A DNA stretch of 64,000 bases from Calditrichota bacterium (lineage in GTDB: Bacteria; Electryoneota; RPQS01), in contig JACJVZ010000002.1 of the NCBI GenBank assembly GCA_020637445.1, positions 186,001 to 250,000 on the forward strand. The letters run 5' to 3'. Each line of letters opens with the position of its first letter. Within the stretch, counting starts at the first letter, position 1. Under the pieces are notes generated by a model, which worked only from the letters and a program-made list of their open reading frames with translations, searched no databases and was not told where the DNA came from. Position numbers and translations under genes: made by a program. This document shows positions 8,150 to 17,222 of this stretch, one piece after another.

Positions 8150-8383
8150 GTGCAGATTCCTTCATTTGACCGATTAGAATCCACCCGCCGCAACCGCAAA
8201 CTGCGAAACTTTTTTGCCATTGCCGCCGGCATCACCGGAATCATTGCGGCCGTGCTGGTGATCGACCCCATGGTTTCGAATGAGCCGCTAAATGCAATGC
8301 CGTTATTAATTCTCGCGTTTCTGTGTTTTCTGTGCGCGGGATTGACCATATATTTTCACATGAGGTTTATTTCACGTGACTAA
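8150..8383 (+). CDS. Small two-helix membrane protein, unknown function
   Basis: 77 residues with a GTG start. A basic N-terminus (ESTRRNRKLRN) is followed by two hydrophobic segments, about residues 20-42 and 49-72, joined by a short loop (DPMVSNEPLNAMP). No catalytic motif is seen. It overlaps the next gene by 8 bases, so it is probably translated and coupled to the oxidoreductase. No family is recognised. Confidence 0.6.
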   Translation: MQIPSFDRLESTRRNRKLRNFFAIAAGITGIIAAVLVIDPMVSNEPLNAMPLLILAFLCFLCAGLTIYFHMRFISRD

Positions 8384-9377
8384 TTTAAGAGTTGGTGTTG
8401 TCGGTGCGGGGTATTTGGGGACTATTCACTGCAGGCTTTTGTCCGCGAACACGGACGTAATGTGGACGGGTGTTTTCGACACGGATAAGAACAAAGCTCA
8501 ATCCGTTGCCGAACAATTCGGCGGGCTGTCCGCTCCCTCGCTTGAGCATATGATTGAACATAATGACGCTCTGATGGTGGTGTCGGCAACGTCGTCACAT
8601 TTTGCCGTGGCGAAGCAAGCGCTTGAAGCGGGCAAGCACGTTTTTTTGGAAAAGCCCATCACCACGACCGTGGCCGAGGGCGAAGAGCTTGTAGCCTTGG
8701 CCAAGACGAAGGCGCTGGTGATTCAAGTCGGTCACGTCGAAAGATTCAGCCGCGCGTTTCGCGCTTTGGGAAAAGACTATCCGCATCCGAAATTTATCGA
8801 AGCGCACAGGCTCGCACAATTCAAGCCGCGCGGCACGGACGTGGCCGTGGTGCTGGATTTGATGATTCACGATTTGGATTTGATTTTGAAATTGATGGGC
8901 GAGTTCCCGTCGCAGATTGACGCGTCGGGCGTCGCCGTCATCAGCGAAGCGGCGGATATTGCCAATGCAAGGTTGACTTTTCCGTCGGGCGGTGTGGCGA
9001 ACGTCACGGCGTCGCGAATTAGCGCGAACCCGATGCGCAAACTCAGAATGTTTTCGGAAGACAGTTATATTTCGCTGGATTTTGCCAAAGGTGAGGTGCA
9101 GCAATTCAGACTCGCACACACGGATGAAGAGCACGTAGCGGGAACTTTGATGCTGGGCGAAATCGAGAAAGGCGCCGTCAAGCGCAAAATCTTGATGGGT
9201 GCGCCAAGTGCGCCTGAAGGAAACGCCATTGACATGGAGCAGAGGGCATTTTTCGATGCGATCGTAAATGGAACGGAGCCGCCAGTGACCGGACAGGACG
9301 GACTTGATGCGCTGAAAGTTGCCGTGAAGATATTGGAGAAGATCGGCACGACGGAAATTGCGACGGGGAGAGAATAG
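8376..9377 (+). CDS. Gfo/Idh/MocA family oxidoreductase
   Basis: 333 residues. An N-terminal Rossmann domain begins LRVGVVGAGYLGTIHCRLL (NAD(P)-binding glycine motif, residues about 4-16), and the EKPITTT motif at about 93-99 is the hallmark EKP of the family. The C-terminal part carries QVGHVERFSRAF and DLMIHDLDLIL, where His and Asp are the likely catalytic residues. Such enzymes oxidise sugars, often UDP-sugars. Some members (GnnA) act with lipid A genes to make 2,3-diamino sugars, which the later lpxB makes possible, but six kilobases of cargo genes lie between and no partner aminotransferase is seen. GTG start at 8376 overlaps the previous gene. Confidence 0.85.
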   Translation: MTNLRVGVVGAGYLGTIHCRLLSANTDVMWTGVFDTDKNKAQSVAEQFGGLSAPSLEHMIEHNDALMVVSATSSHFAVAKQALEAGKHVFLEKPITTTVAEGEELVALAKTKALVIQVGHVERFSRAFRALGKDYPHPKFIEAHRLAQFKPRGTDVAVVLDLMIHDLDLILKLMGEFPSQIDASGVAVISEAADIANARLTFPSGGVANVTASRISANPMRKLRMFSEDSYISLDFAKGEVQQFRLAHTDEEHVAGTLMLGEIEKGAVKRKILMGAPSAPEGNAIDMEQRAFFDAIVNGTEPPVTGQDGLDALKVAVKILEKIGTTEIATGRE

Positions 9378-9578
9378 CCAGCGTGGACGCTGGACCCTGT
9401 GCGCTGACGCAATAGCCTAAGGGCTTCCCTGTGATTGGGAGCTTACCTTTCTTTTATCCCCCGGAGGATCGGGGGGAAATAGTTATCAAAACCCGCTTGA
9501 CAAAGCGGGTTTTGTGTTGTTACTTGCAGAGATCACCTTTTGTTTTGCTTCTTTGGTTTCAAACCTTCGGAGGTGGGT
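9378..9578. repeat. Short spacer with a C-run hairpin fragment
   Basis: 9456-9480 contains ATCCCCCGGAGGATCGGGGG followed by GAAA, a member of the C-run hairpin family. A terminator follows at 9488-9513, then the ribosome binding site of the first large cargo gene (CGGAGGTGGGT). Confidence 0.65.
9488..9513 (+). terminator. Rho-independent terminator
   Basis: AAAACCCGCTT pairs with AAGCGGGTTTT around a four-base loop, ending in a T-rich stretch. It separates the oxidoreductase gene from the cargo genes. Confidence 0.75.
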
Positions 9579-12500
9579 ATGTTTTGGATTATTCTTGTCT
9601 TACTTAGCTTTTTTGCTGGTAGTGACGCTCTCGCTGAACCGCGCCAATGGGATAGAGATGGATTTCCCGTTCGCGCGGTTCGTGTTATTGATGATTTTTC
9701 TTCAGTATCGCGCGCAGACGGGACCACGCTTTTGGTGTGGGCACAATCTGAGGGCAGTGACCCCGTGATCAAGGGTCAGCTTCTTTCGCCCACCGGAGCA
9801 CAACTTTGGGCAACGGATGGGATTGTCCTTGCTTATGGAACATCCAAGGCTTCCTTCCCTGATGTCACTGCGGTTGAGGGAGGATGGGTTATTGTTTGGC
9901 TGGACGGAGTCGTGATCTACACCGGTCGCGATGACCGCAGCGATTTCGGCGCGACGGGTGAATTGCGTGCCATAAAGATCGACGACAACGGAGCTCCGCT
10001 GTGGTTTAGCGGACGCGCTGGAATTCCGGTTTCACCGACTTTGGATTGGTACGCTCCGAAATCCTACACGGTGAATCCGAGCGGCGAAGGCGCAATAATC
10101 ACTTGGCACACGTGGAATGAAGACCGTGCGCAACGGGTGGCCGCAGACGGTGAGATGATGTGGGAGCAGCCGGTTGATGTTCCCTACTACTACGAAAGCA
10201 ATAACTTTGCAAGCGACGGCGCTGACGGCATTTTGTTCACGTGGGTTTTTGTAAGCGGAAATGTGCGAGAACTGCGCGCCAACAAACTTCTTGCTGACGG
10301 GACATTCGCGTGGAACGACGAAGACGGAGCGTTGGTTCACTCCGGCGGCGACCACTATTCACCGCAGATTTGCATGGACGGCAGCGGCGGAGCATTGGTG
10401 GAATGGCTGATTGACGGGACGGAGACTGCACTCGTCGCGCAGCATCTCGACGCACAGGGTGCCGTTCAATGGCAGGCGGCGGGTGTGACCGTTCTTGAAA
10501 TGACCCAGCAATGGTGGCGGCACGAAATGGCTCCCTCGTTTTCCGGCGGAGTCGTCGACGGCTATCTCTCCATCACGGGCGACGCTCCGGACGACTACTA
10601 CAACCTCGTCGCGCAAAAGGTCTCGATTTCCGGAGTTCCAGTTTGGGGTCTTGACGGCGCGGTCGTCTGCGATGCTTTGAGTGATTCGTTGATCCCTTCT
10701 GACATTCGTATCGCGTCTGACCAATCGGGCGGCGCACTGTGCGCGGCAGAGTACCGCAGTATCGGCGCGCACTATTCACAGTACACGGGTTTGACCAGAA
10801 TCGGAGCTGACGAGACGCGGCCATGGAACGAAAGCTGTATGCTGGCGGTCGACTCGTCTGACAATGCGATCTTCGTGCTTAGCAATCCGCAAGTCATCAA
10901 TGACATTGTGCGCTTCGGTTGGCTTGAACGGAGCTCAGGATTGGACAATGACATACGCGTGTGGGACTTTAGTCTGGCGACGGGAACTCCGGACGAGAAT
11001 GAATCCACGCGTATCACTCCCGGAGATAGACGGGACATTCAGTCTGTTCAGATTGTCAAACTGAACAACGGTTCTACCGCGACAGCTTGGTCGACGTCGA
11101 ACGGCTGGAATGAAACGTCACATTTCCAAATCGTCGATGTGTTCGGCAATGCGGTGCTGGAAGAAGACGAACGGCTGTTGTGCCGGAATGCTGACGGAAC
11201 CCCCGTGTGGGCGACGCGGCCCGAGCTTTGTTCTGACGGCAACGGAGGATTCTTTGCCGCTTTACGAAGCTATGAAGAGGGATATTATTTGCAGCGCGTG
11301 GTTCACGTTGACGGCAACGGGAATTTTGTTTCGCCGCCGGAAGGAGTTGAACTCACGTTTGACGGCTTTCTTGAGGTTGACTACAATAGAGTGATTTGCA
11401 TCGCTGACGGTATGGGCGGGTGCTACGTCGCGGCGGGCTGGTACAACACACAATTTGTTTTGGATGTGCTGGTTGCGCGTCTCGATTCGCAGTGTCAGCC
11501 TGTGTGGGAGTCTCCTGCAGTGTTTGACGGCGGAGGAATTGACGCTGCGCCGTTCTTGGTTACAACGAGTTCCGATCACGCCGTTTTGATCGGCTATAAG
11601 CTGTTGGAATTCGAGAACGCTGAACAACGAATCGCGCGCGTTTCGACGACGGGCGATGTCGATTGGAACATAAGTTTGGCGGCTCACTTGGGCGGCAGCG
11701 GTTATTCTACAGAGTTTGGCGCGTGCACGGACAATTATGACGGCGCTTTCGTCACATGGATTGACCGCGACAATGATACGGATATTTACCGCGCGTGGGT
11801 GCAGCGTATTTCTCCAACGGGAGAACTTCTGTTCGGCGAGCAAGGCGTGCTGTTCTATGAAAGTGAAGACTACATTCGAGATATTTCCTGCTCAGCGGAT
11901 ATTCCCGGCAACGTGACCATGGCATGGGAACAATTTAATGCGACCGATTTGGACATCTACGGACAACGAGTGCTTGCGAACGGAACCGTTGCGTGGCTTG
12001 AGGGAGGTGTGCCTTTGACTACGGCTGCGCACGACCAATACAATCCCATCACGATTACAATTAGTGACAATGAGATTTATGTACTGTGGAACGATGAACG
12101 TGCCGGCGGAGCAATTTGGTGGGAGAGCGACATCTACGGAACACATCTGAATGCGCGCGGACAAGTTCGGGATGATTCGTACTGGCAGGAGGGCGGCAGT
12201 CCTATCTGCAATTACCCGTATTTTCAAACAAGTCCCTCGGCGGTTGCAGATGGCGCAGGCGGGCTTACAGTGGCATGGCTGGATGCGCGCTGCGGGTTGG
12301 GATACGACTACTCGGTTTTCGCGCAACGGCTTTATGATCCGATCTTCACCGACGTGAATGAACCTGCCGCGCTTCCGTCGGAGTTTTCGCTGTCGCAAAA
12401 CTATCCCAATCCGTTCAATCCTTCGACGGTGATTGAGTTTTCTTTGCCGACCACGAGCAAGGCGGGTTTGAAGGTGTTTGATGTGACAGGCAGATTGGTT

Positions 12501-12641
12501 ACGACGCTGGTGGATGAGCAGATGACGGCGGGAAATCATCGCGCGCATTTTGACGGATCGAGATTGTCGTCGGGAGTGTATTTTTATAAACTCGAAGCCG
12601 CGGACAGGTCGTTCACCCGCAAGATGGTGTTGATCAAGTAA
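9579..12641 (+). CDS. Large secreted repeat protein with T9SS type A sorting domain (paralogue 1)
   Basis: 1020 residues. Residues 1-19 are a signal peptide (MFWIILVLLSFFAGSDALA). The body consists of many beta-rich units of 55-70 residues built around a motif like DGxGGAxVxW followed by an AQRLDAxGxxxW strand, which suggests a propeller or stacked beta structure. The last ~90 residues are a T9SS sorting domain: SQNYPNPFNPSTVIEFSLP, VFDVTGRLV, SGVYFYKLEA, ending RKMVLIK. The protein should cross the outer membrane by the T9SS and be anchored or released. The ATG at 9579 has a strong GGAGGT site; the in-frame TTG at 9540 does not. It has a tandem paralogue 28 bases downstream. Confidence 0.88.
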   Translation: MFWIILVLLSFFAGSDALAEPRQWDRDGFPVRAVRVIDDFSSVSRADGTTLLVWAQSEGSDPVIKGQLLSPTGAQLWATDGIVLAYGTSKASFPDVTAVEGGWVIVWLDGVVIYTGRDDRSDFGATGELRAIKIDDNGAPLWFSGRAGIPVSPTLDWYAPKSYTVNPSGEGAIITWHTWNEDRAQRVAADGEMMWEQPVDVPYYYESNNFASDGADGILFTWVFVSGNVRELRANKLLADGTFAWNDEDGALVHSGGDHYSPQICMDGSGGALVEWLIDGTETALVAQHLDAQGAVQWQAAGVTVLEMTQQWWRHEMAPSFSGGVVDGYLSITGDAPDDYYNLVAQKVSISGVPVWGLDGAVVCDALSDSLIPSDIRIASDQSGGALCAAEYRSIGAHYSQYTGLTRIGADETRPWNESCMLAVDSSDNAIFVLSNPQVINDIVRFGWLERSSGLDNDIRVWDFSLATGTPDENESTRITPGDRRDIQSVQIVKLNNGSTATAWSTSNGWNETSHFQIVDVFGNAVLEEDERLLCRNADGTPVWATRPELCSDGNGGFFAALRSYEEGYYLQRVVHVDGNGNFVSPPEGVELTFDGFLEVDYNRVICIADGMGGCYVAAGWYNTQFVLDVLVARLDSQCQPVWESPAVFDGGGIDAAPFLVTTSSDHAVLIGYKLLEFENAEQRIARVSTTGDVDWNISLAAHLGGSGYSTEFGACTDNYDGAFVTWIDRDNDTDIYRAWVQRISPTGELLFGEQGVLFYESEDYIRDISCSADIPGNVTMAWEQFNATDLDIYGQRVLANGTVAWLEGGVPLTTAAHDQYNPITITISDNEIYVLWNDERAGGAIWWESDIYGTHLNARGQVRDDSYWQEGGSPICNYPYFQTSPSAVADGAGGLTVAWLDARCGLGYDYSVFAQRLYDPIFTDVNEPAALPSEFSLSQNYPNPFNPSTVIEFSLPTTSKAGLKVFDVTGRLVTTLVDEQMTAGNHRAHFDGSRLSSGVYFYKLEAADRSFTRKMVLIK

Positions 12642-12669
12642 CTTTTCATTGAGTGCTACGGAGGCTATT

Positions 12670-15660
12670 ATGCTTTGGATACTTTGCCTTGCTACAATTG
12701 CCTTGATGTCTGATAACTCTTTTGCCGATCCGCGACAGTGGGATACGGATGGTGTGGCGGTGAGAGAAGCGAACTTTCTGCGCTGGTGGGGAGAAACCGC
12801 CAGCGCGGACGACGGCGCTTCAATGCTTGTGTGGACGCTGGAAAAGCGACGCACGCCGGAGCTTTATGGTCAGTGGCTGTCGTCGGACGGAAGCGAAGTC
12901 TCGGATTTCAACGGACGACTTCTGGCTCGCGGTGGCGACGCGGGAATCAGTTATCCTGAAGTTATCTTCGTGGGCGATGGATATATTGTCACGTGGATGG
13001 ACCTTGATATCCTGAATGAGGATGAGGTATATGTTATTCGGGGCCGTGTAAAAGCCATGAAGTACTCTGCGGGCGGAACACGCATGTGGGCAGCTCCTGC
13101 GCTCGACGGTGTGCTGATACACGATGGCGGCACAGCTGACTACCGTCCTGAATTGGCAATGTGTGACGACGGCAACGGCGGCGCATATATCCATTGGTAC
13201 AGCGCGGGCCATTGGTATTTGCAGCGGGTGACTTCGGCGGGTGCGCTTGCTTGGGCAGCTCCATTGGAACTGCCGGAGGCTACCAATTGGTCACTCTACT
13301 CCATTGCTGCGGACGGAGCAGGGGGCGCGTTTGCTGCTTGGCAAGCCGCCCCGGATGTTTTTTGCCAGCGATATGACGCGACTGGAACATCTGTTTGGCC
13401 ATCGCCCGCGTTGCTTGGAGATGCGGAAGCACCCTATGCGAATTTCAATGTGTATGGTGACGGAACGGGCGGCGCTTTGATAAGCTGGGACGTTAGCGGC
13501 CCAAATGGCCGTACAACCAATGCACAGCGACTGAACGTCGACGGTCAACTTATGTGGCAAGAAGGCGGCGTTCAGATTGCGGGTCCACATTACGGATACT
13601 CTCGAGTGGCATTGAGTTTTGCGCAGGGTACAATAGATGGATTGCTTGTTGGTTGGCAGAGCCGGAGTGAACCATATTTTGACCGCGTCTTTGTTCAGAA
13701 AGTAAATCTCACTTCTGAATTGCTCTGGGGCACAAATGAAATGTGTCCGTCCTCGGAGCAGTTTCTTTATCAAGAAGTGGGCCGCATCGCGAGCGATCAA
13801 GCGGGAGGCGCGTTGGTTATTTGGAATGAGGACTGGGTCAACAGCCCGAGTTTCAGACTCTCACACGTGAATGCGAGCGGCTCTTCGGTTTGGAATGACT
13901 GCTTCATGGAATATTCATCCGGTAGATACACGAGCAGTGCGCGGGTTCTGCTGGGCGGCGGCAATCGCGCCATCGTCGTGTGGGAAAACGCACCCGAACA
14001 ATCAGACCATTTGCGGGTGAAGTCGTTTGACTTGATCAACGGCGCGCTTGCATCCACGCTTCTGCTTGACGACTATCTCTTTGGAGATGTTGGAAACTAT
14101 GCCACGTTGTCTTTGCCCAACGCGCGGATTGCTCTCGTCTGGGAAGACACAAGGGGTGATTTCTCAAAGTCGCTTTACTACAAGATTTTGGAAGCGGACG
14201 GCAGCAGCGAGTTTCCGGAGAGCGGGGCCGAACTTGTTATTCCCGCAGGCGATGAATTGGCGATTGAAGACCTTTCGTTGTGCTCCGACGGCGCGGGCGG
14301 ATTTTTCTGTGTGTTTGCCAGCTTTGAGGGTGGCAATAGAATTCTCCGGCTCACCCGGCGAGCGGCAGACGGCACGCAAATTGGTCCTGCGTCCGGCCAG
14401 CTGATAGGCTCGCCTATCTATGATCAGCGCTACGCACATTGTATCTCTGACCAATCCAATGGAGCCTATGTGGTTTGGTCGGAGTTTGATGATAATTTTT
14501 ACTTGGATATCTTTGCGCAAAGAGTCAACTCTCAGTGCCAAACGATGTGGAGTGAACCGACGACCGTCTTGAATGAAACGTTTTATGACGAAATTGTCGT
14601 CGGTCTCGTGCCGAGCACGAACGGATCGTGCATCGCATTCGGCAGGACTGACGACTTTGCAGCATATCATGTCGAAGCCCTTCGTTTGACTTCAGAGGGG
14701 ACTATTGACTGGCAAACTGCGGCAACTCCGGACAGCATTGACTTCAGCGACGTGATTTCGGACGGACATGGCGGCGCGGTGCTAACGTGGCGAGCAGGCT
14801 ATTATGCGCAGGGAGATTGGCCGCGGGTGCAGAGACTTGACGCGAACGGCAGCTTGCTGTGGCCGACGGAAGGTGTACGATTGGACACGGTTTCGTACTA
14901 CTCATCATATCCGAAACTCGGAATTGACCAAGCGGACAATGTCTTTGCAACTTATTTTGGTGAAAGTGAATCGGGGCTGCGAAATATTCGTGTGCAGAAG
15001 ATCTCGCCGAACGGAGATTTGCTGTGGACTGAGAATGCGCGTGTGTTCGAGATGAACTTTTCAAATGTCGGTTGGCCGAAAATTGCGGTGGTCAATTCCG
15101 AGAACATCTACGTATGCTGGTCGGAGCAGGACCCGTCTTATACCACGAATCTTCTTGCGGTTCACTTGAATGGAAACGGTGAATCCGCACCTGATCCCTT
15201 CTGGCATGATCAGTCGGGTTCAGAGCTGATTGAGTCGCCGATGCGAACATTGGACTATCAATTGGTCGCCGATGTCGACGAAGGAATTGCCGTTGCGTGG
15301 TCAGAATTTTCGTCGACCGGCTTTGCAATCAGTCTTGCCGCGCAACGCATCTACGATCCGATTCCGGTGAGTGTTGAAGATGAACCTGTTGTGCCGACGG
15401 AGTTTTCTCTGGCGCAGAATTATCCCAATCCGTTCAATCCTTCGACGGTGATTGAGTTTTCTTTGCCGACCACAAGCAAGGCGAGTTTGAAGGTGTTTGA
15501 TGTGACGGGAAGATTGGTAGCTACGCTGGTGGATGAAACGATGATCGCGGGAGTGCACCGGGTTTCGTTCGATGCGGCGAGTTTGCCTTCGGGAGTTTAT
15601 TTCTATAACTTTAGAGCTGACCATCACTCGATGACGAGGAAGATGGTTCTCTTGAGATAG
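12670..15660 (+). CDS. Large secreted repeat protein with T9SS type A sorting domain (paralogue 2)
   Basis: 996 residues, same architecture as the preceding gene: signal peptide (about residues 1-24, ending NSFADP), mature N-terminus DPRQWDTDG matching EPRQWDRDG of paralogue 1, repeated DGxGGAxxxW units, and the C-terminal sorting domain (AQNYPNPFNPSTVIEFSLP to RKMVLLR). The bodies have diverged, but the sorting-domain DNA has only 4 differences in 98 bases between the copies. ATG at 12670 with ACGGAGG upstream. The two genes lie 28 bases apart and are probably co-transcribed. Function unknown; likely cell-surface or released protein. Confidence 0.88.
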   Translation: MLWILCLATIALMSDNSFADPRQWDTDGVAVREANFLRWWGETASADDGASMLVWTLEKRRTPELYGQWLSSDGSEVSDFNGRLLARGGDAGISYPEVIFVGDGYIVTWMDLDILNEDEVYVIRGRVKAMKYSAGGTRMWAAPALDGVLIHDGGTADYRPELAMCDDGNGGAYIHWYSAGHWYLQRVTSAGALAWAAPLELPEATNWSLYSIAADGAGGAFAAWQAAPDVFCQRYDATGTSVWPSPALLGDAEAPYANFNVYGDGTGGALISWDVSGPNGRTTNAQRLNVDGQLMWQEGGVQIAGPHYGYSRVALSFAQGTIDGLLVGWQSRSEPYFDRVFVQKVNLTSELLWGTNEMCPSSEQFLYQEVGRIASDQAGGALVIWNEDWVNSPSFRLSHVNASGSSVWNDCFMEYSSGRYTSSARVLLGGGNRAIVVWENAPEQSDHLRVKSFDLINGALASTLLLDDYLFGDVGNYATLSLPNARIALVWEDTRGDFSKSLYYKILEADGSSEFPESGAELVIPAGDELAIEDLSLCSDGAGGFFCVFASFEGGNRILRLTRRAADGTQIGPASGQLIGSPIYDQRYAHCISDQSNGAYVVWSEFDDNFYLDIFAQRVNSQCQTMWSEPTTVLNETFYDEIVVGLVPSTNGSCIAFGRTDDFAAYHVEALRLTSEGTIDWQTAATPDSIDFSDVISDGHGGAVLTWRAGYYAQGDWPRVQRLDANGSLLWPTEGVRLDTVSYYSSYPKLGIDQADNVFATYFGESESGLRNIRVQKISPNGDLLWTENARVFEMNFSNVGWPKIAVVNSENIYVCWSEQDPSYTTNLLAVHLNGNGESAPDPFWHDQSGSELIESPMRTLDYQLVADVDEGIAVAWSEFSSTGFAISLAAQRIYDPIPVSVEDEPVVPTEFSLAQNYPNPFNPSTVIEFSLPTTSKASLKVFDVTGRLVATLVDETMIAGVHRVSFDAASLPSGVYFYNFRADHHSMTRKMVLLR

Positions 15661-15671
15661 TTGTCTCGGAC

Positions 15672-15704
15672 TCGCCATTGCGGGTCTGGAGACCCACAAC
15701 GGCG
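15672..15704. repeat. 33-base palindromic element, copy 2
   Basis: Identical to 3715-3747. Nested inverted repeats: inner GGGTCTGGAGACCC and outer CGCCATTG/CAACGGCG. It lies 11 bases after the paralogue 2 stop and contains the TTG at 15678 that would be the farthest-upstream start for lpxB. Confidence 0.8.
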
Positions 15705-15734
15705 AACAAGACAGGCCTCGATATTTTGACGCTT

Positions 15735-15812
15735 GACCCCCCCTTGCCCCCCCGGAAGACCGGGGGGGAATCGGAATCACCCCCCCTTACCCCCCCGCTG
15801 AAGCGAGGGGGA
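15735..15812. repeat. Two C-run hairpin repeats at the 5' end of lpxB
   Basis: 15735-15772 contains CCCCCCCGGAAGACCGGGGG, and 15780-15812 contains CCCCCCCGCTGAAGCGAGGG. Both read through in the lpxB frame as proline/glycine-rich peptide that matches no LpxB N-terminus. They lie where the start codon should be. Confidence 0.8.
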
Positions 15813-17042
15813 ACTTCCATCTTCATTTCGGCGGGGGAAGCGTCCGGGGATTTTCATGGATCGTTTGTTGTACAAAACCTGAAGGAACAGCTACCTAATG
15901 CTTCTTTCTTTGGGCTGGGTGGCGATCGGATGCAGGGTCAAGGGGTGGAGCTGCTATTTCATGCGCGGAAGCTCGCGTTCATGGGGTTCGCCGAGGTGGT
16001 GCGGCACCTACCCTATGTGATGCATGTGCGTAAGACGGTTTTGCGGGAAATCATGGCCCGAAAGCCGGAGCTGATCATCTTAATAGACTACCCCGGACTG
16101 CATTTTTCGCTGCTCAGATATTTGAATTCGCGGAAAAGTGTTTACAAGCCGAGAATTCTGTATTATATTGCACCTCAAGTATGGGCGTGGAAGGCCGCTC
16201 GAGGGCCGGAATTGGCTCAACTTGCTCACAAAATTGCGGTCATTTTCCCCTTTGAAGAACAGCTTTTTCAAGGATTTGGATGTGATGCGCGATTTGTGGG
16301 TCATCCGCTCTTGGATGAAACAGGAGAAATCCCTCCGAGAGGCGAGTTCCTAAAGAGTATCGGAATTGAGCCCGACGCCCGTGTTTTGGGGATTTTGCCG
16401 GGGTCGAGAAAACAGGAATTGCGCAGGCATTTGCCCGTGGTGGTCGAGACCGTGCGAATCCTGAAGAGGCTGATTCCGGATTTGGTGCCGATTTTGGCCG
16501 AGTCGCCGACGGTGGCGCCGGAGTTCTATGACTCCTACATGACCCCCCCTAGCCCCCCCGCGCAGCGCGGAGGGGGATCAGAGAGACCCCCCCTTGCCCC
16601 CCCGCTAAAGCGAGTGGGAGCAGAGATTATTCGAGCGCGGGGAGTTTCGCATGAACTGCTTGCTCATGCGAATGCTTCTTTGGTGAAGTCGGGATCATCG
16701 ACTGTGGAAGCCGCGTTTTTCGGTAATCCGTATGTTGTGTTCTATAAAACGTCCGCTTTGAGTTTCGCGATTGGAAAGAGAATCGTGAAGGTTCCGCATA
16801 TCGCGATGGCGAATTTGCTCGCGGGCGAAGAAGTTGTGCCGGAGTTTGTGCAGGATGACGCGAATCCTGACAAACTCGCGGGAACTCTGTTGCCACTGTT
16901 GACTGTGCCGGATGCGATTCGCAATGCGCGCGCGAAACTTGAGAAAGTTCGGGTGCAATTGGGCGAACCAGGCGCGGGGAAACGAGTGGCTGAGATGGCG
17001 GTGGAGTTGCTGGGAACAGATTCCGGCGGGGAACCGCGCTGA
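15798..17042 (+). CDS. lpxB: Lipid-A-disaccharide synthase with in-frame repeat insertion
   Basis: LpxB joins UDP-2,3-diacylglucosamine and lipid X to form the lipid A disaccharide at the inner membrane. Recognisable features: FISAGEASGDFHGS near the N-terminus, LIDYPGLHFSLLRYL, YYIAPQVWAWK, LPGSRKQELRRHLPV and VKSGSSTVEAAFFGNPYVV. The start is uncertain: no ATG precedes the conserved region, and the first in-frame TTG (15678) lies in a repeat. The CTG at 15798 gives 414 residues, and a rare ATC/ATT start after AGGGGGAA is also possible. A proline-rich 26-residue stretch at 16541-16621 is repeat DNA; without it the length is about 388, close to the 382 of E. coli LpxB. The last residues (DSGGEPR) are also repeat-encoded. 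Confidence 0.88.
   Translation: MKRGGTSIFISAGEASGDFHGSFVVQNLKEQLPNASFFGLGGDRMQGQGVELLFHARKLAFMGFAEVVRHLPYVMHVRKTVLREIMARKPELIILIDYPGLHFSLLRYLNSRKSVYKPRILYYIAPQVWAWKAARGPELAQLAHKIAVIFPFEEQLFQGFGCDARFVGHPLLDETGEIPPRGEFLKSIGIEPDARVLGILPGSRKQELRRHLPVVVETVRILKRLIPDLVPILAESPTVAPEFYDSYMTPPSPPAQRGGGSERPPLAPPLKRVGAEIIRARGVSHELLAHANASLVKSGSSTVEAAFFGNPYVVFYKTSALSFAIGKRIVKVPHIAMANLLAGEEVVPEFVQDDANPDKLAGTLLPLLTVPDAIRNARAKLEKVRVQLGEPGAGKRVAEMAVELLGTDSGGEPR
16541..16621. repeat. Two C-run hairpin repeats inserted in frame inside lpxB
   Basis: 16541-16578 and 16585-16621 are two consecutive members of the C-run family, with four runs of seven C. They encode PPSPPAQRGGG and PPLAPPLKRVG in the lpxB frame, between VAPEFYDSYM and AEIIRARGVSHELL. 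Frame is kept and no stop arises. Confidence 0.85.
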
Positions 17043-17151
17043 CGCCCCTTCACTATGTTCGAGGGCAAGGCTTAATCCCCGCTCGGCGAAGAGTAAAGGG
17101 GAAGCCCCCCTTAATCCCCCAAAAATCACTTCGTGAGTTTTGGGGGGAGAC
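17019..17151. repeat. Repeat hairpins overlapping the lpxB 3' end
   Basis: 17019-17090 is an ATTCCGGCGGGGAA...TTAATCCCCGCTCGGCG element whose left arm supplies the last codons and stop of lpxB. 17102-17151 is a CCCCCAAAAATCAC...TTTTGGGGGG hairpin like the one at 3644-3698. Confidence 0.75.
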
Positions 17152-17222
17152 ATGAACCTTGAGCGCTTGAGGGAGCGCTCTGCTTGATGAGTGGCTTTGA
17201 ATTCATCGATAGGGGAAATCGG

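Noticed and set aside
15678..15797. Upstream TTG start for lpxB giving a 454-residue protein
   Set aside because: The extra 40 residues are translated repeats (palindrome and C-run hairpin) and align with no LpxB N-terminus, so this was treated as unlikely.
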